The notes under the pieces: generated by a model
Seen by the model: only the letters and a program-made list of their open reading frames with translations
The model's database searches: none
Told to the model about the DNA's origin: nothing
In this document: piece by piece, positions 1 to 8,485 of the stretch
Layout of the letters: each line of letters opens with the position of its first letter
Position numbering within the stretch: position 1 is the stretch's first letter
Assembly: GCF_014200015.1 (NCBI RefSeq)
Contig: NZ_JACHOT010000001.1
Location: forward strand, 1,488,001-1,552,000
DNA from: Aminobacter niigataensis
Lineage (GTDB): Bacteria > Pseudomonadota > Alphaproteobacteria > Rhizobiales > Rhizobiaceae
DNA length: 64,000 bases
Direction: 5' to 3'
Made by a program: the position numbers and the translations under genes

Positions 1-96
1 CGAGGCTGTGAAGGCGCTGTAGCGAAAATCGCCGGCTGCGGAACCGATCCCTTCTCCCTGCGTTGCAGACAGGACGTAATCGACGGGAGAAACAAG

Positions 97-174
97 ATGT
101 TCCGCAGCATCATTCTTTGGATGATCGGTATTCCGATCCCAATCATCATCCTGCTTTGGCTCTTCCTGCGCTGA
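97..174 (+). CDS. Tiny hydrophobic membrane peptide (25 aa)
   Basis: A 25-codon reading frame starts at an ATG preceded by GGGAGAAACAAG, a good ribosome binding site, and ends at TGA. The peptide is almost entirely hydrophobic with a single Pro-rich run (GIPIPIIILLWLF) and basic residues at both ends, so it would form one membrane span. A rho-independent terminator lies about 100 bases downstream, which supports a short transcribed unit. I recall similar tiny IPIP-containing peptides in rhizobial genomes but cannot verify this here. Function unknown. Confidence 0.55.
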   Translation: MFRSIILWMIGIPIPIIILLWLFLR

Positions 175-270
175 AGTAAGTAATTCTCAGGCGCCAATGT
201 TTTGCAAGCCTTTAGAAGGCCAGCATCACGGCATCTGAACCTACCTACTGTATTTTCAAATCTGACAATA

Positions 271-306
271 AGCCCGCCCTGCTCATGCAGGCGGGCTTTC
301 GTTTTC
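271..306 (+). terminator. Rho-independent terminator after the small peptide
   Basis: The arms AGCCCGCC and GGCGGGCT flank a short CTG/CAG-closed loop and are followed by a T-rich tract (TTTCGTTTTCTT). It separates the small membrane-peptide gene from the peptidase gene. Confidence 0.75.
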
Positions 307-410
307 TTGAGCCGAAAACCCGGCCGGCCCGGCATCAGGCGCGCAAAGCTTTGTTAACCCTAATAATGTGTAATCGGATGGTCGCTGTCTCGTTATGAGA
401 GTTCGGTCCG

Positions 411-1679
411 GTGAAACCAGAAAATCAGGCGGCCGTTTTCGGCAGGCGCAAAGAACCCCACACGGTCATCATCGCGCGCGGCAACGAGATCCGGCATTTT
501 ACCGTGCGCCCATGGGTCGCTGCCGCCGCAGGCTCGGCTTTGGCCGCTGTCGCGATCGGCTACCTCCTTGCGACCTCCTATCTTGTGCTGCGCGACGACC
601 TCATCGGCGCCGCCACGGCCCGCCAGGCGCGCATGCAGCACGCCTATGAAGACAGGATCTCGGCGCTCCGCGCCCAGGTCGACCGCATCACCAGCCGGCA
701 GTTGCTCGACCAGCAACTGATGGAGACGAAGGTCAGCGAGTTGCTGGCGCGGCAGTCGCAGCTCAGCGAACGAAACGGGCGCCTGGGGCCAGTCCTGGAA
801 CGGGCCACGGCAGTGGCGGAGCCAGCAGCGCCGGCCAAGACACCGGACAAACGCGCCAGCCTGACCGGCAAGACGATCGAAGCAGCCGGCGCGGTGACCC
901 TTGCCGCCAGCAGCGACGCGATGCGTCCCTTCTCCTTCTGGTCGACCAGATCGATCACACCCGACAGCGAAAGCCGCGCCGACCGCGCAGACAAGCTGTT
1001 TGTCGCCATCAACAAGTCGCTACGCAGCATCGAGGACGAGCAAGTCGCGCGCATCGGTACGCTGGCAGAAAATGCCTATCAGACGGCCGACGCCATTTCC
1101 GAAGCGCTGGAGGGAGCCGGGCTGCCGGTCGATGCCGGTCTTGGACAGTCGGGCGTTGGCGGCCCGCTCGTCGCGCTCGACAATCCGATGGCATTCGACA
1201 GCAAGGTCAAGGAACTCGACGAAGCGCTCGATACGCTCGACCGAATCAAGACGCAGGCGCGCAAACTGCCACTCGCCAACCCTGCCCCCGGCCATTCGAT
1301 CTCGAGCAGATTCGGCGTCCGCAAGGATCCACTGATCGGCATGCCGGCGCTGCATTCGGGCATGGACTTCCGCGCACCCTTCGGCTCTCCGGCGCGTGCA
1401 ACGGCCGCCGGCGTCGTTACCAAGGCCGGCTGGAACGGCGGCTATGGCCGCATGGTCGAGATCGACCATGGCGGCGGCTTCGTTACGCGCTATGCACATC
1501 TGAGTAAGGTGCTGGTGGCACCCGACCAGAAGGTCGTGGCGGGCGACGAGGTCGGAGAGGTCGGCAGCAGCGGCCGCTCGACCGGGCCGCACCTGCACTA
1601 CGAAGTACGCCGCGGCGGCGATGCCATCGATCCGCTACGCTTCATCAAGGCGGGCAAGAAGCTCGGCCAGTATCTCTGA
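411..1679 (+). CDS. M23 family metallopeptidase (membrane-anchored murein endopeptidase)
   Basis: The protein has 422 residues with a GTG start. A basic cytoplasmic N-terminus is followed by one membrane span at about residues 35-59, then a charged coiled-coil-like stretch (about 68-120), a variable linker, and a C-terminal LytM/M23 domain from about residue 295. The zinc ligands are present: HSGMD (H315, D319) and HLH (H394, H396), with the usual GYGRMVEIDHGGG strand before them. This predicts a periplasm-facing zinc endopeptidase that cuts peptidoglycan cross-links, or a divisome-type activator, but the intact ligand set favours enzyme activity. It is a single-gene unit with tRNA genes downstream. 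Confidence 0.9.
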   Translation: MKPENQAAVFGRRKEPHTVIIARGNEIRHFTVRPWVAAAAGSALAAVAIGYLLATSYLVLRDDLIGAATARQARMQHAYEDRISALRAQVDRITSRQLLDQQLMETKVSELLARQSQLSERNGRLGPVLERATAVAEPAAPAKTPDKRASLTGKTIEAAGAVTLAASSDAMRPFSFWSTRSITPDSESRADRADKLFVAINKSLRSIEDEQVARIGTLAENAYQTADAISEALEGAGLPVDAGLGQSGVGGPLVALDNPMAFDSKVKELDEALDTLDRIKTQARKLPLANPAPGHSISSRFGVRKDPLIGMPALHSGMDFRAPFGSPARATAAGVVTKAGWNGGYGRMVEIDHGGGFVTRYAHLSKVLVAPDQKVVAGDEVGEVGSSGRSTGPHLHYEVRRGGDAIDPLRFIKAGKKLGQYL

Positions 1680-1976
1680 CGCGAGCGCGCGAATCAGAAG
1701 CGATTCTCGAAGCAGGCTAACCGTAGGGACAGCAAAGCTGCATCGTGCACGGCCCAGATTGGCGGCGCCCTCCCCCGACCAGATCGATGGTTTTTGGCAG
1801 CAGTGATTCGCAGTTGAAGCGCGAAAAGGCAGCAGCACATAGGCTTGCGTGCAACATCGACCCAGCACCACCGCAAAAAGGTCGGCCAGGAACACAACGA
1901 ATACAGAAATTTGAAACGTGGCTGGGAGAAAGACTTGAAACTGGAGCAGTCTACAAGAGCTAAGCCCTTGAAAAAC
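1680..1976. other. Intergenic stretch, no gene seen
   Basis: About 300 bases lie between the peptidase stop and the 3' end of tRNA-Asp. Short open frames on both strands lack ribosome binding sites and recognisable composition. I see no hairpin with a T-tract and no repeat. Confidence 0.5.
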
Positions 1977-2053
1977 TGGCGCGAGTGACGGGGCTCGAAC
2001 CCGCGACCTCCGGCGTGACAGGCCGGCACTCTAACCGACTGAGCTACACCCGC
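1977..2053 (-). tRNA. tRNA-Asp (anticodon GTC)
   Basis: On the minus strand the acceptor arms GCGGGTG and CACTCGC pair with one G-U. The D-loop (AGCTCAGTCGGTTAGAG), the anticodon loop around CTGTCAC and the T-arm GGTTCGAACCC-type sequence (here GGGCTCGAACCCC) are all present. The discriminator is G and the terminal CCA is encoded. The anticodon GTC specifies Asp. Confidence 0.96.
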
Positions 2054-2266
2054 GCTCTGGACGTTGGCGCTGGGCGCCGCGTCGTTGGCGGTGAATTACG
2101 GCGTTCGTTGTTAGGTGTCAAGCGACATCGGAGAGATAATCGACAATCTTCGCCGTCTATTTTTCAAGGCACCGGAAACCCGGCTTCGGCGCACACTTGC
2201 CTGCCGTTGCGGCATGCATTTCAACTTGCAGATCAACAATGAACCGCTTATTGCTCCGCGCGGTTG

Positions 2267-2342
<76 letters not shown>

Positions 2343-2667
2343 CTCCTCCTCTGAAATTGTCAGGCGTTTCGGCTCGTTCGGTCCGAATTGCGAAGTTCGC
2401 CAAGGTCCAGACCTGGATGGACGGCCGGATCATCGGCAAAAACCACACATGGCACGATCGGGGGCGGATCGGCTCGCATTCTATGCGGTCACGTCAAGGA
2501 AGCATGAATTCAATTTGCAGCCGCTGCTGCAGCAGCGCTGCATCTGGCGCCCACCGCCATACGTCCGCGGGAGATGCGACAGCAGGCCGACAAGAATCGG
2601 CCTGCTGGTTGCGCCCTAGCCAGCGCTGCCGTCGCCCGACGGCATTTTCGCGATATACGGGCCGATC
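2343..2667. other. Intergenic stretch, no gene seen
   Basis: About 325 bases separate tRNA-Val from the stop codon of the QueD-like gene. The open frames running through it begin inside the tRNA and resemble no known protein. I found no clear terminator, repeat or regulatory motif. Confidence 0.5.
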
Positions 2668-3027
2668 CTAGTTCACCAGCCTGCCGCGATAGACGGTGCC
2701 TTCGGCCTGGCCGTCCGCGCCGCGCGCGACGGCAACACGATCGAGCTGCGGGAAGTGATCCTCCATCTGCTCCCAGATCCAGCGCGCTATGTTCTCGATC
2801 GACGGAACGGAAAGGCCCTCGATGTCGTTGAGATACGTGTGATCGAGAGTTTTGCGAACGATTTCGATTCGCTTCTCTACCTCGTAGAGGTTGGCCGGCC
2901 AGCCGAAAACGGGATCGGGAGCGCCAACCAAATGGACGCTGACCCGAAACGAATGACCGTGGAGCCCGGAAAATGGCGGCAATTGATGCGCTGCCTCGAA
3001 AGTAAACTCCTTGAACGTCTCAACCAT
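2668..3027 (-). CDS. 6-carboxytetrahydropterin synthase-like protein (QueD/PTPS family)
   Basis: This 119-residue protein has the PTPS-fold signatures: FEAAHQLP near the start, HGHSF at about residues 24-28 (zinc-binding histidines) and LDHTYLNDI with PSIENIARWIWEQ further on. QueD converts 7,8-dihydroneopterin triphosphate to 6-carboxy-tetrahydropterin for queuosine synthesis. The enzyme normally has a catalytic Cys four residues before the first HGH histidine (pattern C-x3-HGH); here that position is Phe (FSGLHGH). It may therefore be a divergent paralogue with altered chemistry. No other queuosine genes lie nearby, so no gene symbol is given. Confidence 0.8.
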   Translation of the reverse strand: MVETFKEFTFEAAHQLPPFSGLHGHSFRVSVHLVGAPDPVFGWPANLYEVEKRIEIVRKTLDHTYLNDIEGLSVPSIENIARWIWEQMEDHFPQLDRVAVARGADGQAEGTVYRGRLVN

Positions 3028-3225
3028 TTGCAGTCGTATCCATCTGAATTCTATTTAAAGCTCGTGCGCAATCTGCCATCGGACGTCCAACGGGTCAAAC
3101 CGGATAAAGCGCATGCGTCGACTTCCGGGCCGTGGCACATTAGGAAATTCGCATTCTATTAATACGTTGTTCAGCGAGCTCAGGCACCATCTGAAACAGC
3201 GCGACAGCACCAGGAGAGCACGCCA

Positions 3226-3756
3226 ATGTACCACGTTCCGTCTTCAATCTTTCGCGCCCTGGCGGTGGCGTCGTCGATAGTGCTGATTGCGCTCTCCGCC
3301 GCCAATGCCGAAGAGGGAAAACTCGGGACTCCCAAGGGTACTCCGATCCTGACAATCGAAGGCAAAATTGGTGTCACCAATGCCGACGGTAAGGCGCAGT
3401 TCGATCGCGACATGCTCGAGGAGCTTGGCGTCACGTCATTCGAGACGATGACGCCGTGGTTTACCGGCAAGGTAAAATTCGAAGGCGTCCCGCTAGATAA
3501 GATCATGAAGCTCGTTGGCGCCGACGGCGACGAGGTCGTCGCGGTAGCGCTCAACGACTACAGCACGACGCTCCCGCTCAAGGATTTCGCAGAACATGGC
3601 GTGCTCCTGGCTCTCAAGCGTGACGGTCAGTACATGCCAGTCAGCGACAAAGGCCCGCTCTTCATCGTCTATCCCTACGACAGCGATCCCGCGCTACAGA
3701 GCCAACAGTTCTATTCGCGCTCGGTATGGCAGCTTGCCCGTCTGATCGTGCGGTAG
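3226..3756 (+). CDS. Periplasmic molybdopterin-oxidoreductase-fold protein, cofactor ligand missing
   Basis: This 176-residue protein has a signal peptide (cleavage likely after ANA, residue 28). The mature part resembles the sulfite-oxidase molybdopterin-binding fold: TPILTIEGKIG near the start, PWFTGKVKFEGVPLDKIM in the middle and KGPLFIVYPYDSDP near the end. It contains no cysteine at all, so the Moco-ligating Cys is absent and it probably binds a ligand or partner rather than catalysing redox chemistry. The stop lies 12 bases before the GGDEF-EAL gene, so the two are almost certainly co-transcribed. I infer it works as a periplasmic sensor partner. Confidence 0.72.
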   Translation: MYHVPSSIFRALAVASSIVLIALSAANAEEGKLGTPKGTPILTIEGKIGVTNADGKAQFDRDMLEELGVTSFETMTPWFTGKVKFEGVPLDKIMKLVGADGDEVVAVALNDYSTTLPLKDFAEHGVLLALKRDGQYMPVSDKGPLFIVYPYDSDPALQSQQFYSRSVWQLARLIVR

Positions 3757-3768
3757 GGAACCCATGTC

Positions 3769-6186
3769 ATGGGTTCCTTGTTTGCGCCTGGTTCCCGCCG
3801 CGCGTTCGCATTCCACCTGCTCAAGACACTCCTGATCGGAACCATCGCCGCTTTCGCCGTTGCTGCAGCGTATCTGTCGTTCGTGATCTATGAGCGCCAG
3901 GCATCGATCGGCAAGATCTCCAGATATGACGTGGCGTGGAGCGCCAGCCAGGGCATGAACGAATATCTGCGGCTGTCGCAGCGCGTCACCGCGCTTGCGG
4001 CCTCCGGGAGCGAACCTCTCAAAGCCGAGGTGCAACTTCGATTCGACATCCTGAAAGGCCGGCTCAGCCTGTTCACAAGCGGTCAGTTCCAGACCTTCGT
4101 GAGCGAGGCGGCAGAGCGGGAGGAGACGATCCGCCGGCTGTCCGAGCTCATCGCGGAACTGGACGGCGTGATGAGCCGCATCGGCGAACCTGAAGTCGCC
4201 CGATCGGCGGTGCTATCGATGGCACCGCTGGAAACGGACCTCATCGGCCTCGCCTCGGAAGCCAATCAGTACAGCGCCATTCAGATGGCGAAGGTCGACA
4301 ACGAGTTGCTGCGGCTGCACAGCAATTTCTCCGCCGTTGCGGTTGGTTTCTTCCTTTGCAGCCTGGCCTTTATCGGCTTGCTCGGATGGCACAATCGCCT
4401 GCTGACCCATACCTACGATGCGCTGAACACCGTGAACGCAGACCTGCGGCGCACCTCAAAAGATCTGGAGGGTGCGAACGCTGCCGTGCTTGAAGCCAAT
4501 CATGCCCTGGCAACCCAGAACGGCCTTTTCGACGCGGCCTTGAGCAACATGTCGCATGGGCTTTGCATGTTCGATGCCGACGAGCGGCTGATCGTCAGCA
4601 ATGGCAAGTTCGCCACCATGTACGGGGTCCCGCCGGAAAGCCTGCCGCCCGGGACAACGCCAGAACAGGTCAAGTTGAGCTCGATCAAGGCAGGGACTTC
4701 GACGCAGCAGAGCGCCGAGCTCGCCTATTGGAAACAGCAACAGCTGATCGACCACCGCAAGCCCGGCATCCTGCTGCAGAAGCTGACCGATGGCCGCATC
4801 ATCTCCGTGAGCCACCAGCCGATGGAGCGAGGGGGCTGGGTCGCGACCTACGAGGACATCACCGAACGTCACCAGGCGGAAGAACGCATCGCCCATATGG
4901 CGCGGCATGACCCGCTGACCGGGCTTCCCAACCGCCTGCTGCTGCGCGAGCGCCTGGAACAAATTCTCATGCAAGGTCATGGCCACCAGAAGGACACTGC
5001 GGTCCTTTGCCTCGACCTGGACAATTTCAAGAACGTCAACGATACGCTCGGCCACCCTATCGGCGACGCATTGCTGCGCGAGGTCGCGTCCCGCATTTCA
5101 AGCCTCGTGCGCGATGACGACGTGGTGGCCCGACTTGGCGGTGATGAATTCCTCATCGTCCAGCCGGCAGTCGGACGCGACGAGGCGGGCCGCGTGGCGC
5201 GGCGCCTCATCGAAGCCCTCGAACAGCCGTATCAGCTTGATGGGCATCTGGTGGTCGTCGGCGCCAGCATCGGCATTGCGCTTGAATCGGAAACCAAGAC
5301 CGGCCCCGACGACCTAGTGAAGAATGCGGATCTTGCGCTCTATCGGGCCAAAAGCGACGGGCGCGGGACCTATCAATTCTACAAGCCGGAAATGGATGAC
5401 CGGCTGCAGCGTCGCCGCATGCTTGAACTCGACCTGAGAGCGGCCGATTTCGACAAGGAGTTCCAACTCGCCTTCCAGCCGATCATCAATCTTCAAAGCA
5501 AGGCAGTCACGACGGTGGAAGCCCTGCTGCGATGGCCCGGCTGCCAGCGTGGCCACGTTTCACCAGACGAGTTCATCCCCATCGCCGAAAGCACGGGCCT
5601 GATCGTGCAGTTAGGCGCCTGGGTCCTGGAAGGTGCCTGCCGAGAAGCCATGAGCCTGCCGGGCAATGTCAATGTCGCCGTCAATCTGTCGCCGAGCCAG
5701 TTCCGGAGAGGTAATATCGTCGAAACCGTTTCCGCCGTGCTGGCGATGACAGGCCTGCCAGCCGAGCGCCTCGAACTCGAGATCACGGAATCCCTCCTGC
5801 TCGACGACAGCAAGGAGACCTTGCATGCCCTGAACCGGCTCCATTCGCTGGGAGTCCTGATCTCGCTCGATGATTTTGGGACGGGCTATTCGTCGCTCAG
5901 CTACCTCAGGAACTTTCCGGTCGACAAGGTCAAGATCGACCGCTCGTTCATCGCGGAGATCGCCGGCAACAGGGATCACATGGCCATCGTCAGTGCGATC
6001 GTGAACCTGGCCCATGCACTGGAAATAACCACGATCGCCGAGGGCGTCGAAACCGAAGAACAGCTCCTGATCGTTCGGGCCACCGGATGTGATGCGGTTC
6101 AAGGACACTTCTTCAGTGCGCCGAAACCGGCTGCTCAACTCCGCAAATATCTCGAAAAGCCACACGACAGGCTGACCCTGGCCTAG
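3769..6186 (+). CDS. Membrane PAS-GGDEF-EAL bifunctional c-di-GMP protein
   Basis: This 805-residue protein has two membrane spans (about residues 12-38 and 188-210) enclosing a roughly 150-residue periplasmic domain, then a coiled linker and a PAS domain (about 245-370, with ALSNMSHGLCMFD). The GGDEF domain has an intact GGDEF motif at residues 457-461. The EAL domain begins with EALLRW at about 584, and its metal and catalytic motifs are intact (ELEITES, LDDFGTGYSS, KIDRSF, AEGVET). Both synthase and phosphodiesterase sites look competent, so net activity cannot be predicted. The preceding periplasmic Moco-fold protein is a plausible input. Start is the ATG 12 bases after that gene; its ribosome binding site is weak. 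Confidence 0.92.
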   Translation: MGSLFAPGSRRAFAFHLLKTLLIGTIAAFAVAAAYLSFVIYERQASIGKISRYDVAWSASQGMNEYLRLSQRVTALAASGSEPLKAEVQLRFDILKGRLSLFTSGQFQTFVSEAAEREETIRRLSELIAELDGVMSRIGEPEVARSAVLSMAPLETDLIGLASEANQYSAIQMAKVDNELLRLHSNFSAVAVGFFLCSLAFIGLLGWHNRLLTHTYDALNTVNADLRRTSKDLEGANAAVLEANHALATQNGLFDAALSNMSHGLCMFDADERLIVSNGKFATMYGVPPESLPPGTTPEQVKLSSIKAGTSTQQSAELAYWKQQQLIDHRKPGILLQKLTDGRIISVSHQPMERGGWVATYEDITERHQAEERIAHMARHDPLTGLPNRLLLRERLEQILMQGHGHQKDTAVLCLDLDNFKNVNDTLGHPIGDALLREVASRISSLVRDDDVVARLGGDEFLIVQPAVGRDEAGRVARRLIEALEQPYQLDGHLVVVGASIGIALESETKTGPDDLVKNADLALYRAKSDGRGTYQFYKPEMDDRLQRRRMLELDLRAADFDKEFQLAFQPIINLQSKAVTTVEALLRWPGCQRGHVSPDEFIPIAESTGLIVQLGAWVLEGACREAMSLPGNVNVAVNLSPSQFRRGNIVETVSAVLAMTGLPAERLELEITESLLLDDSKETLHALNRLHSLGVLISLDDFGTGYSSLSYLRNFPVDKVKIDRSFIAEIAGNRDHMAIVSAIVNLAHALEITTIAEGVETEEQLLIVRATGCDAVQGHFFSAPKPAAQLRKYLEKPHDRLTLA

Positions 6187-6380
6187 ACGTTGCGCATGCA
6201 GCGGGCGGTGGATGCTGCGCGTGGGACGGGTTCCCGGGAACCACCCTGCTGCCTCGATCATGGGGCTTGCTACGGCGATGCCAGAGGTTGAGAATTCAGC
6301 AATCGTTAACCTTACCGCTTCTTAGCTGTGATGCATGATCGATGCGCCTGTCTCTCAGTTGCCAGGTCGGATAAGCCGAA

Positions 6381-7190
6381 ATGATCGGGCAGCAGAAGCT
6401 TGAGTCGCGGGGACGGATGTTCAGCAAGCTCAGTGCATTTTCAAACCGCAAGTGGTTTCAGGTTACACTCCTGACGGTAGCCGGCACTCTCGCATACATA
6501 GCTATTTCGTGGGCCCTGCAGGCCCTCGTTTTCGGCGGCGCCGACGCCGTTCGTCCGGGCCTCCTGACCGCCTTCATTCTCCCGGTCCTGTTCATCGCGC
6601 CGCTGCTTGCCTTCCTCGGCCTGAAACTGCACGAGAATGCGTCACTGAAGCAGCAATACGCGCAAGAGCTTGCGCATGACAGCCTGACCTCCTGTCTCAA
6701 CGGAACGCTTTTCTCGGCAGCAATCGACGTTTTCGCGACGGGAACCGGCCGGCGAAAGGGCGCGCTCCTGATGGTCGACATCGACCATCTGAAGAGGATC
6801 AACGAGCACATCGGCTACAGCGCGGGAAACCAGGCGATCAGTGTCATTGCGGGCATCATCCGCAGCACGGTCCGGAGCGGCGATCTGGTCGGCCGCATCG
6901 GCGGCGACGAATTCGGCGTATACCTGCCCGGCGCCAGCAAGGAAAACGCCGAAAAGGTCGCGGAACGCATTCGTCATGCCGTGTCCGAAGTGCGCTTCGA
7001 ACCCAGCGGGTCGAACTGGCCGCTGACGGTCAGCGTCGGCGCGGTGCTGTTCGAGACGGAGGCTACTGCCGACGACCTGCTTGTTGCTGCCGACCACCAG
7101 ATCCGGATTGCCAAGGAAAAAGGCCGCAATCGCATCGAATCGACCCGCCTGCCGGACAGCCGTTCGTCGTCCCGGCCTTCGCTTCACTGA
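6381..7190 (+). CDS. Membrane diguanylate cyclase (GGDEF)
   Basis: This 269-residue protein has two N-terminal membrane helices (about residues 27-85) and a single GGDEF domain with intact RIGGDEF at about 173-178. It should make c-di-GMP from two GTP. No EAL or sensor domain is visible beyond the short membrane module. It follows the GGDEF-EAL gene by about 195 bases, so it may have its own promoter. A second in-frame ATG at 6417 has a purine-rich GGGGACGG just before it and could be the true start. Confidence 0.9.
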   Translation: MIGQQKLESRGRMFSKLSAFSNRKWFQVTLLTVAGTLAYIAISWALQALVFGGADAVRPGLLTAFILPVLFIAPLLAFLGLKLHENASLKQQYAQELAHDSLTSCLNGTLFSAAIDVFATGTGRRKGALLMVDIDHLKRINEHIGYSAGNQAISVIAGIIRSTVRSGDLVGRIGGDEFGVYLPGASKENAEKVAERIRHAVSEVRFEPSGSNWPLTVSVGAVLFETEATADDLLVAADHQIRIAKEKGRNRIESTRLPDSRSSSRPSLH

Positions 7191-7464
7191 CCATCTCCCC
7201 AAGGGGACGGATCCCTCCGCTGAGACACGAAGCGTATGCTCAGCGCGAAGGCCCCGGGAGCCGATGCCTCCGACGGTTCCGCAAAGCTGCGACGGCAAAG
7301 CATCCCTGCCCCAGCGTCATTCGCAAATCTCGTAGGTAGTGTGGATTTTCTTGCTCCTGCAGGCCAATAGCTGAGCATGACATTGCCTGCTGCAGGCGAT
7401 TGGGTGTTGACCTTTGATCCATCTGGCCATCCGATCACGGCCAGCAGAATCCAACCAGGGCGAA

Positions 7465-8409
7465 ATGCGGGATACTTCAGGGGTGACCAGGGAAAGTGCA
7501 GCAGAGCGTCACGCGATCAGTGCGGACCTGATCGCGGTGCTCGTCGCAGCCCCCAACGGCAACCCGGTGGTGCTGACCGTCAAGGATGGCTCCGCCCTGC
7601 CCTCCGGTCCGTTCGAACTTATCCACCGCTCGCTGCAATCGGGCCTGCGCAACTGGGTGGAGCAGCAGACCGGCCATCCGGTCGGCTATATCGAACAGCT
7701 CTATACCTTTGCCGACCGTGACCGCAGCAGCGACGAACCGGCCGGCCGGGTTATCTCGATCAGCTATCTTGGCCTGACGCGCGAAGAACCCTCGCACCGC
7801 ACCCCGCCAGGAAGCTGGCGCAACTGGTACGAGTTCTTTCCATGGGAAGACCATCGTGAAGGCGCACCTGAAATCATCGGCGACATCATCGTGCCGCGCC
7901 TGCGCCAGTGGGCCGACGAGGCCGAGCAGCAGGACGAGCGGCAGAACCGCCTGCGTCGCGCCGCAGGCGCCTTCGGGTTCGACGATCGCCACTGGAACGA
8001 AGAAATGGTGCTGCAGCGCTACGAATTGCTCTACGAGGCAGGGTTGGTCGAAGAGGCGGTTCGCGCACGGGGCGCCAAGGTTGCAGCGACCGTTCCCGGC
8101 CGGGCCATGACCGGCGACCACAGGCGTATCCTGGCAACCGGGATCGGGCGCCTCAGGACCAAGATCAAATACCGTCCCGTGGTGTTCGAGCTGATGCAGC
8201 CATCCTTCACGCTGCTGCAACTGCAGCGCGCGGTCGAAGCGCTGGCCGGCGTGACGGTCCACAAGCAGAATTTCCGCCGTCTCATCGAACAGCAGGACCT
8301 CGTCGAGGAGACCGGCGAAATGAGCGCCGACACTGGCGGACGCCCGGCGAAACTGTTCCGCTTCCGTCACTCCGTGCTCGACGATCGCCCGGCCGCCGGA
8401 ACCAAATAA
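7465..8409 (+). CDS. nadQ: NAD-biosynthesis transcriptional repressor, NUDIX-like plus winged helix
   Basis: This 314-residue protein has an N-terminal Nudix-like domain (about residues 15-150, with HPVGYIEQLYTFADRDR and VISISYLGLTRE) lacking a recognisable catalytic Nudix box. The C-terminal winged-helix-like region contains YRPVVFELMQPSFTLLQLQR and HKQNFRRLIEQ. This architecture matches the alphaproteobacterial NadQ (COG4111) regulators of de novo NAD synthesis. It sits immediately upstream of nadABC and the intervening region holds large palindromes, its expected operator. I chose ATG 7465, preceded by AGGG; a TTG at 7414 would add 17 residues. Confidence 0.85.
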   Translation: MRDTSGVTRESAAERHAISADLIAVLVAAPNGNPVVLTVKDGSALPSGPFELIHRSLQSGLRNWVEQQTGHPVGYIEQLYTFADRDRSSDEPAGRVISISYLGLTREEPSHRTPPGSWRNWYEFFPWEDHREGAPEIIGDIIVPRLRQWADEAEQQDERQNRLRRAAGAFGFDDRHWNEEMVLQRYELLYEAGLVEEAVRARGAKVAATVPGRAMTGDHRRILATGIGRLRTKIKYRPVVFELMQPSFTLLQLQRAVEALAGVTVHKQNFRRLIEQQDLVEETGEMSADTGGRPAKLFRFRHSVLDDRPAAGTK

Positions 8410-8421
8410 GCAAATCACCGC

Positions 8422-8485
8422 TTGACAGGACTTATGCTCATGCTAAGCATATGTCCTTATTATACTCAACTAGAGCATAATAAGG
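8422..8485 (+). promoter_or_regulatory. Promoter and double palindromic operator of the nad-bio operon
   Basis: A TTGACA hexamer at 8422-8427 is a good -35 candidate. Downstream are two palindromes. ATGCTAAGCAT at 8440-8450 is perfect about its central base and lies within a wider TATGCT...AGCATA repeat at 8433-8451. The second, at 8455-8485, is 31 bp centred on 8470; its arms CCTTATTATACTC and GAGCATAATAAGG match at 12 of 13 positions. It covers the AAGG ribosome binding site of nadA, so a bound repressor would block both the promoter and the leader. NadQ is the obvious candidate protein. Confidence 0.8.
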
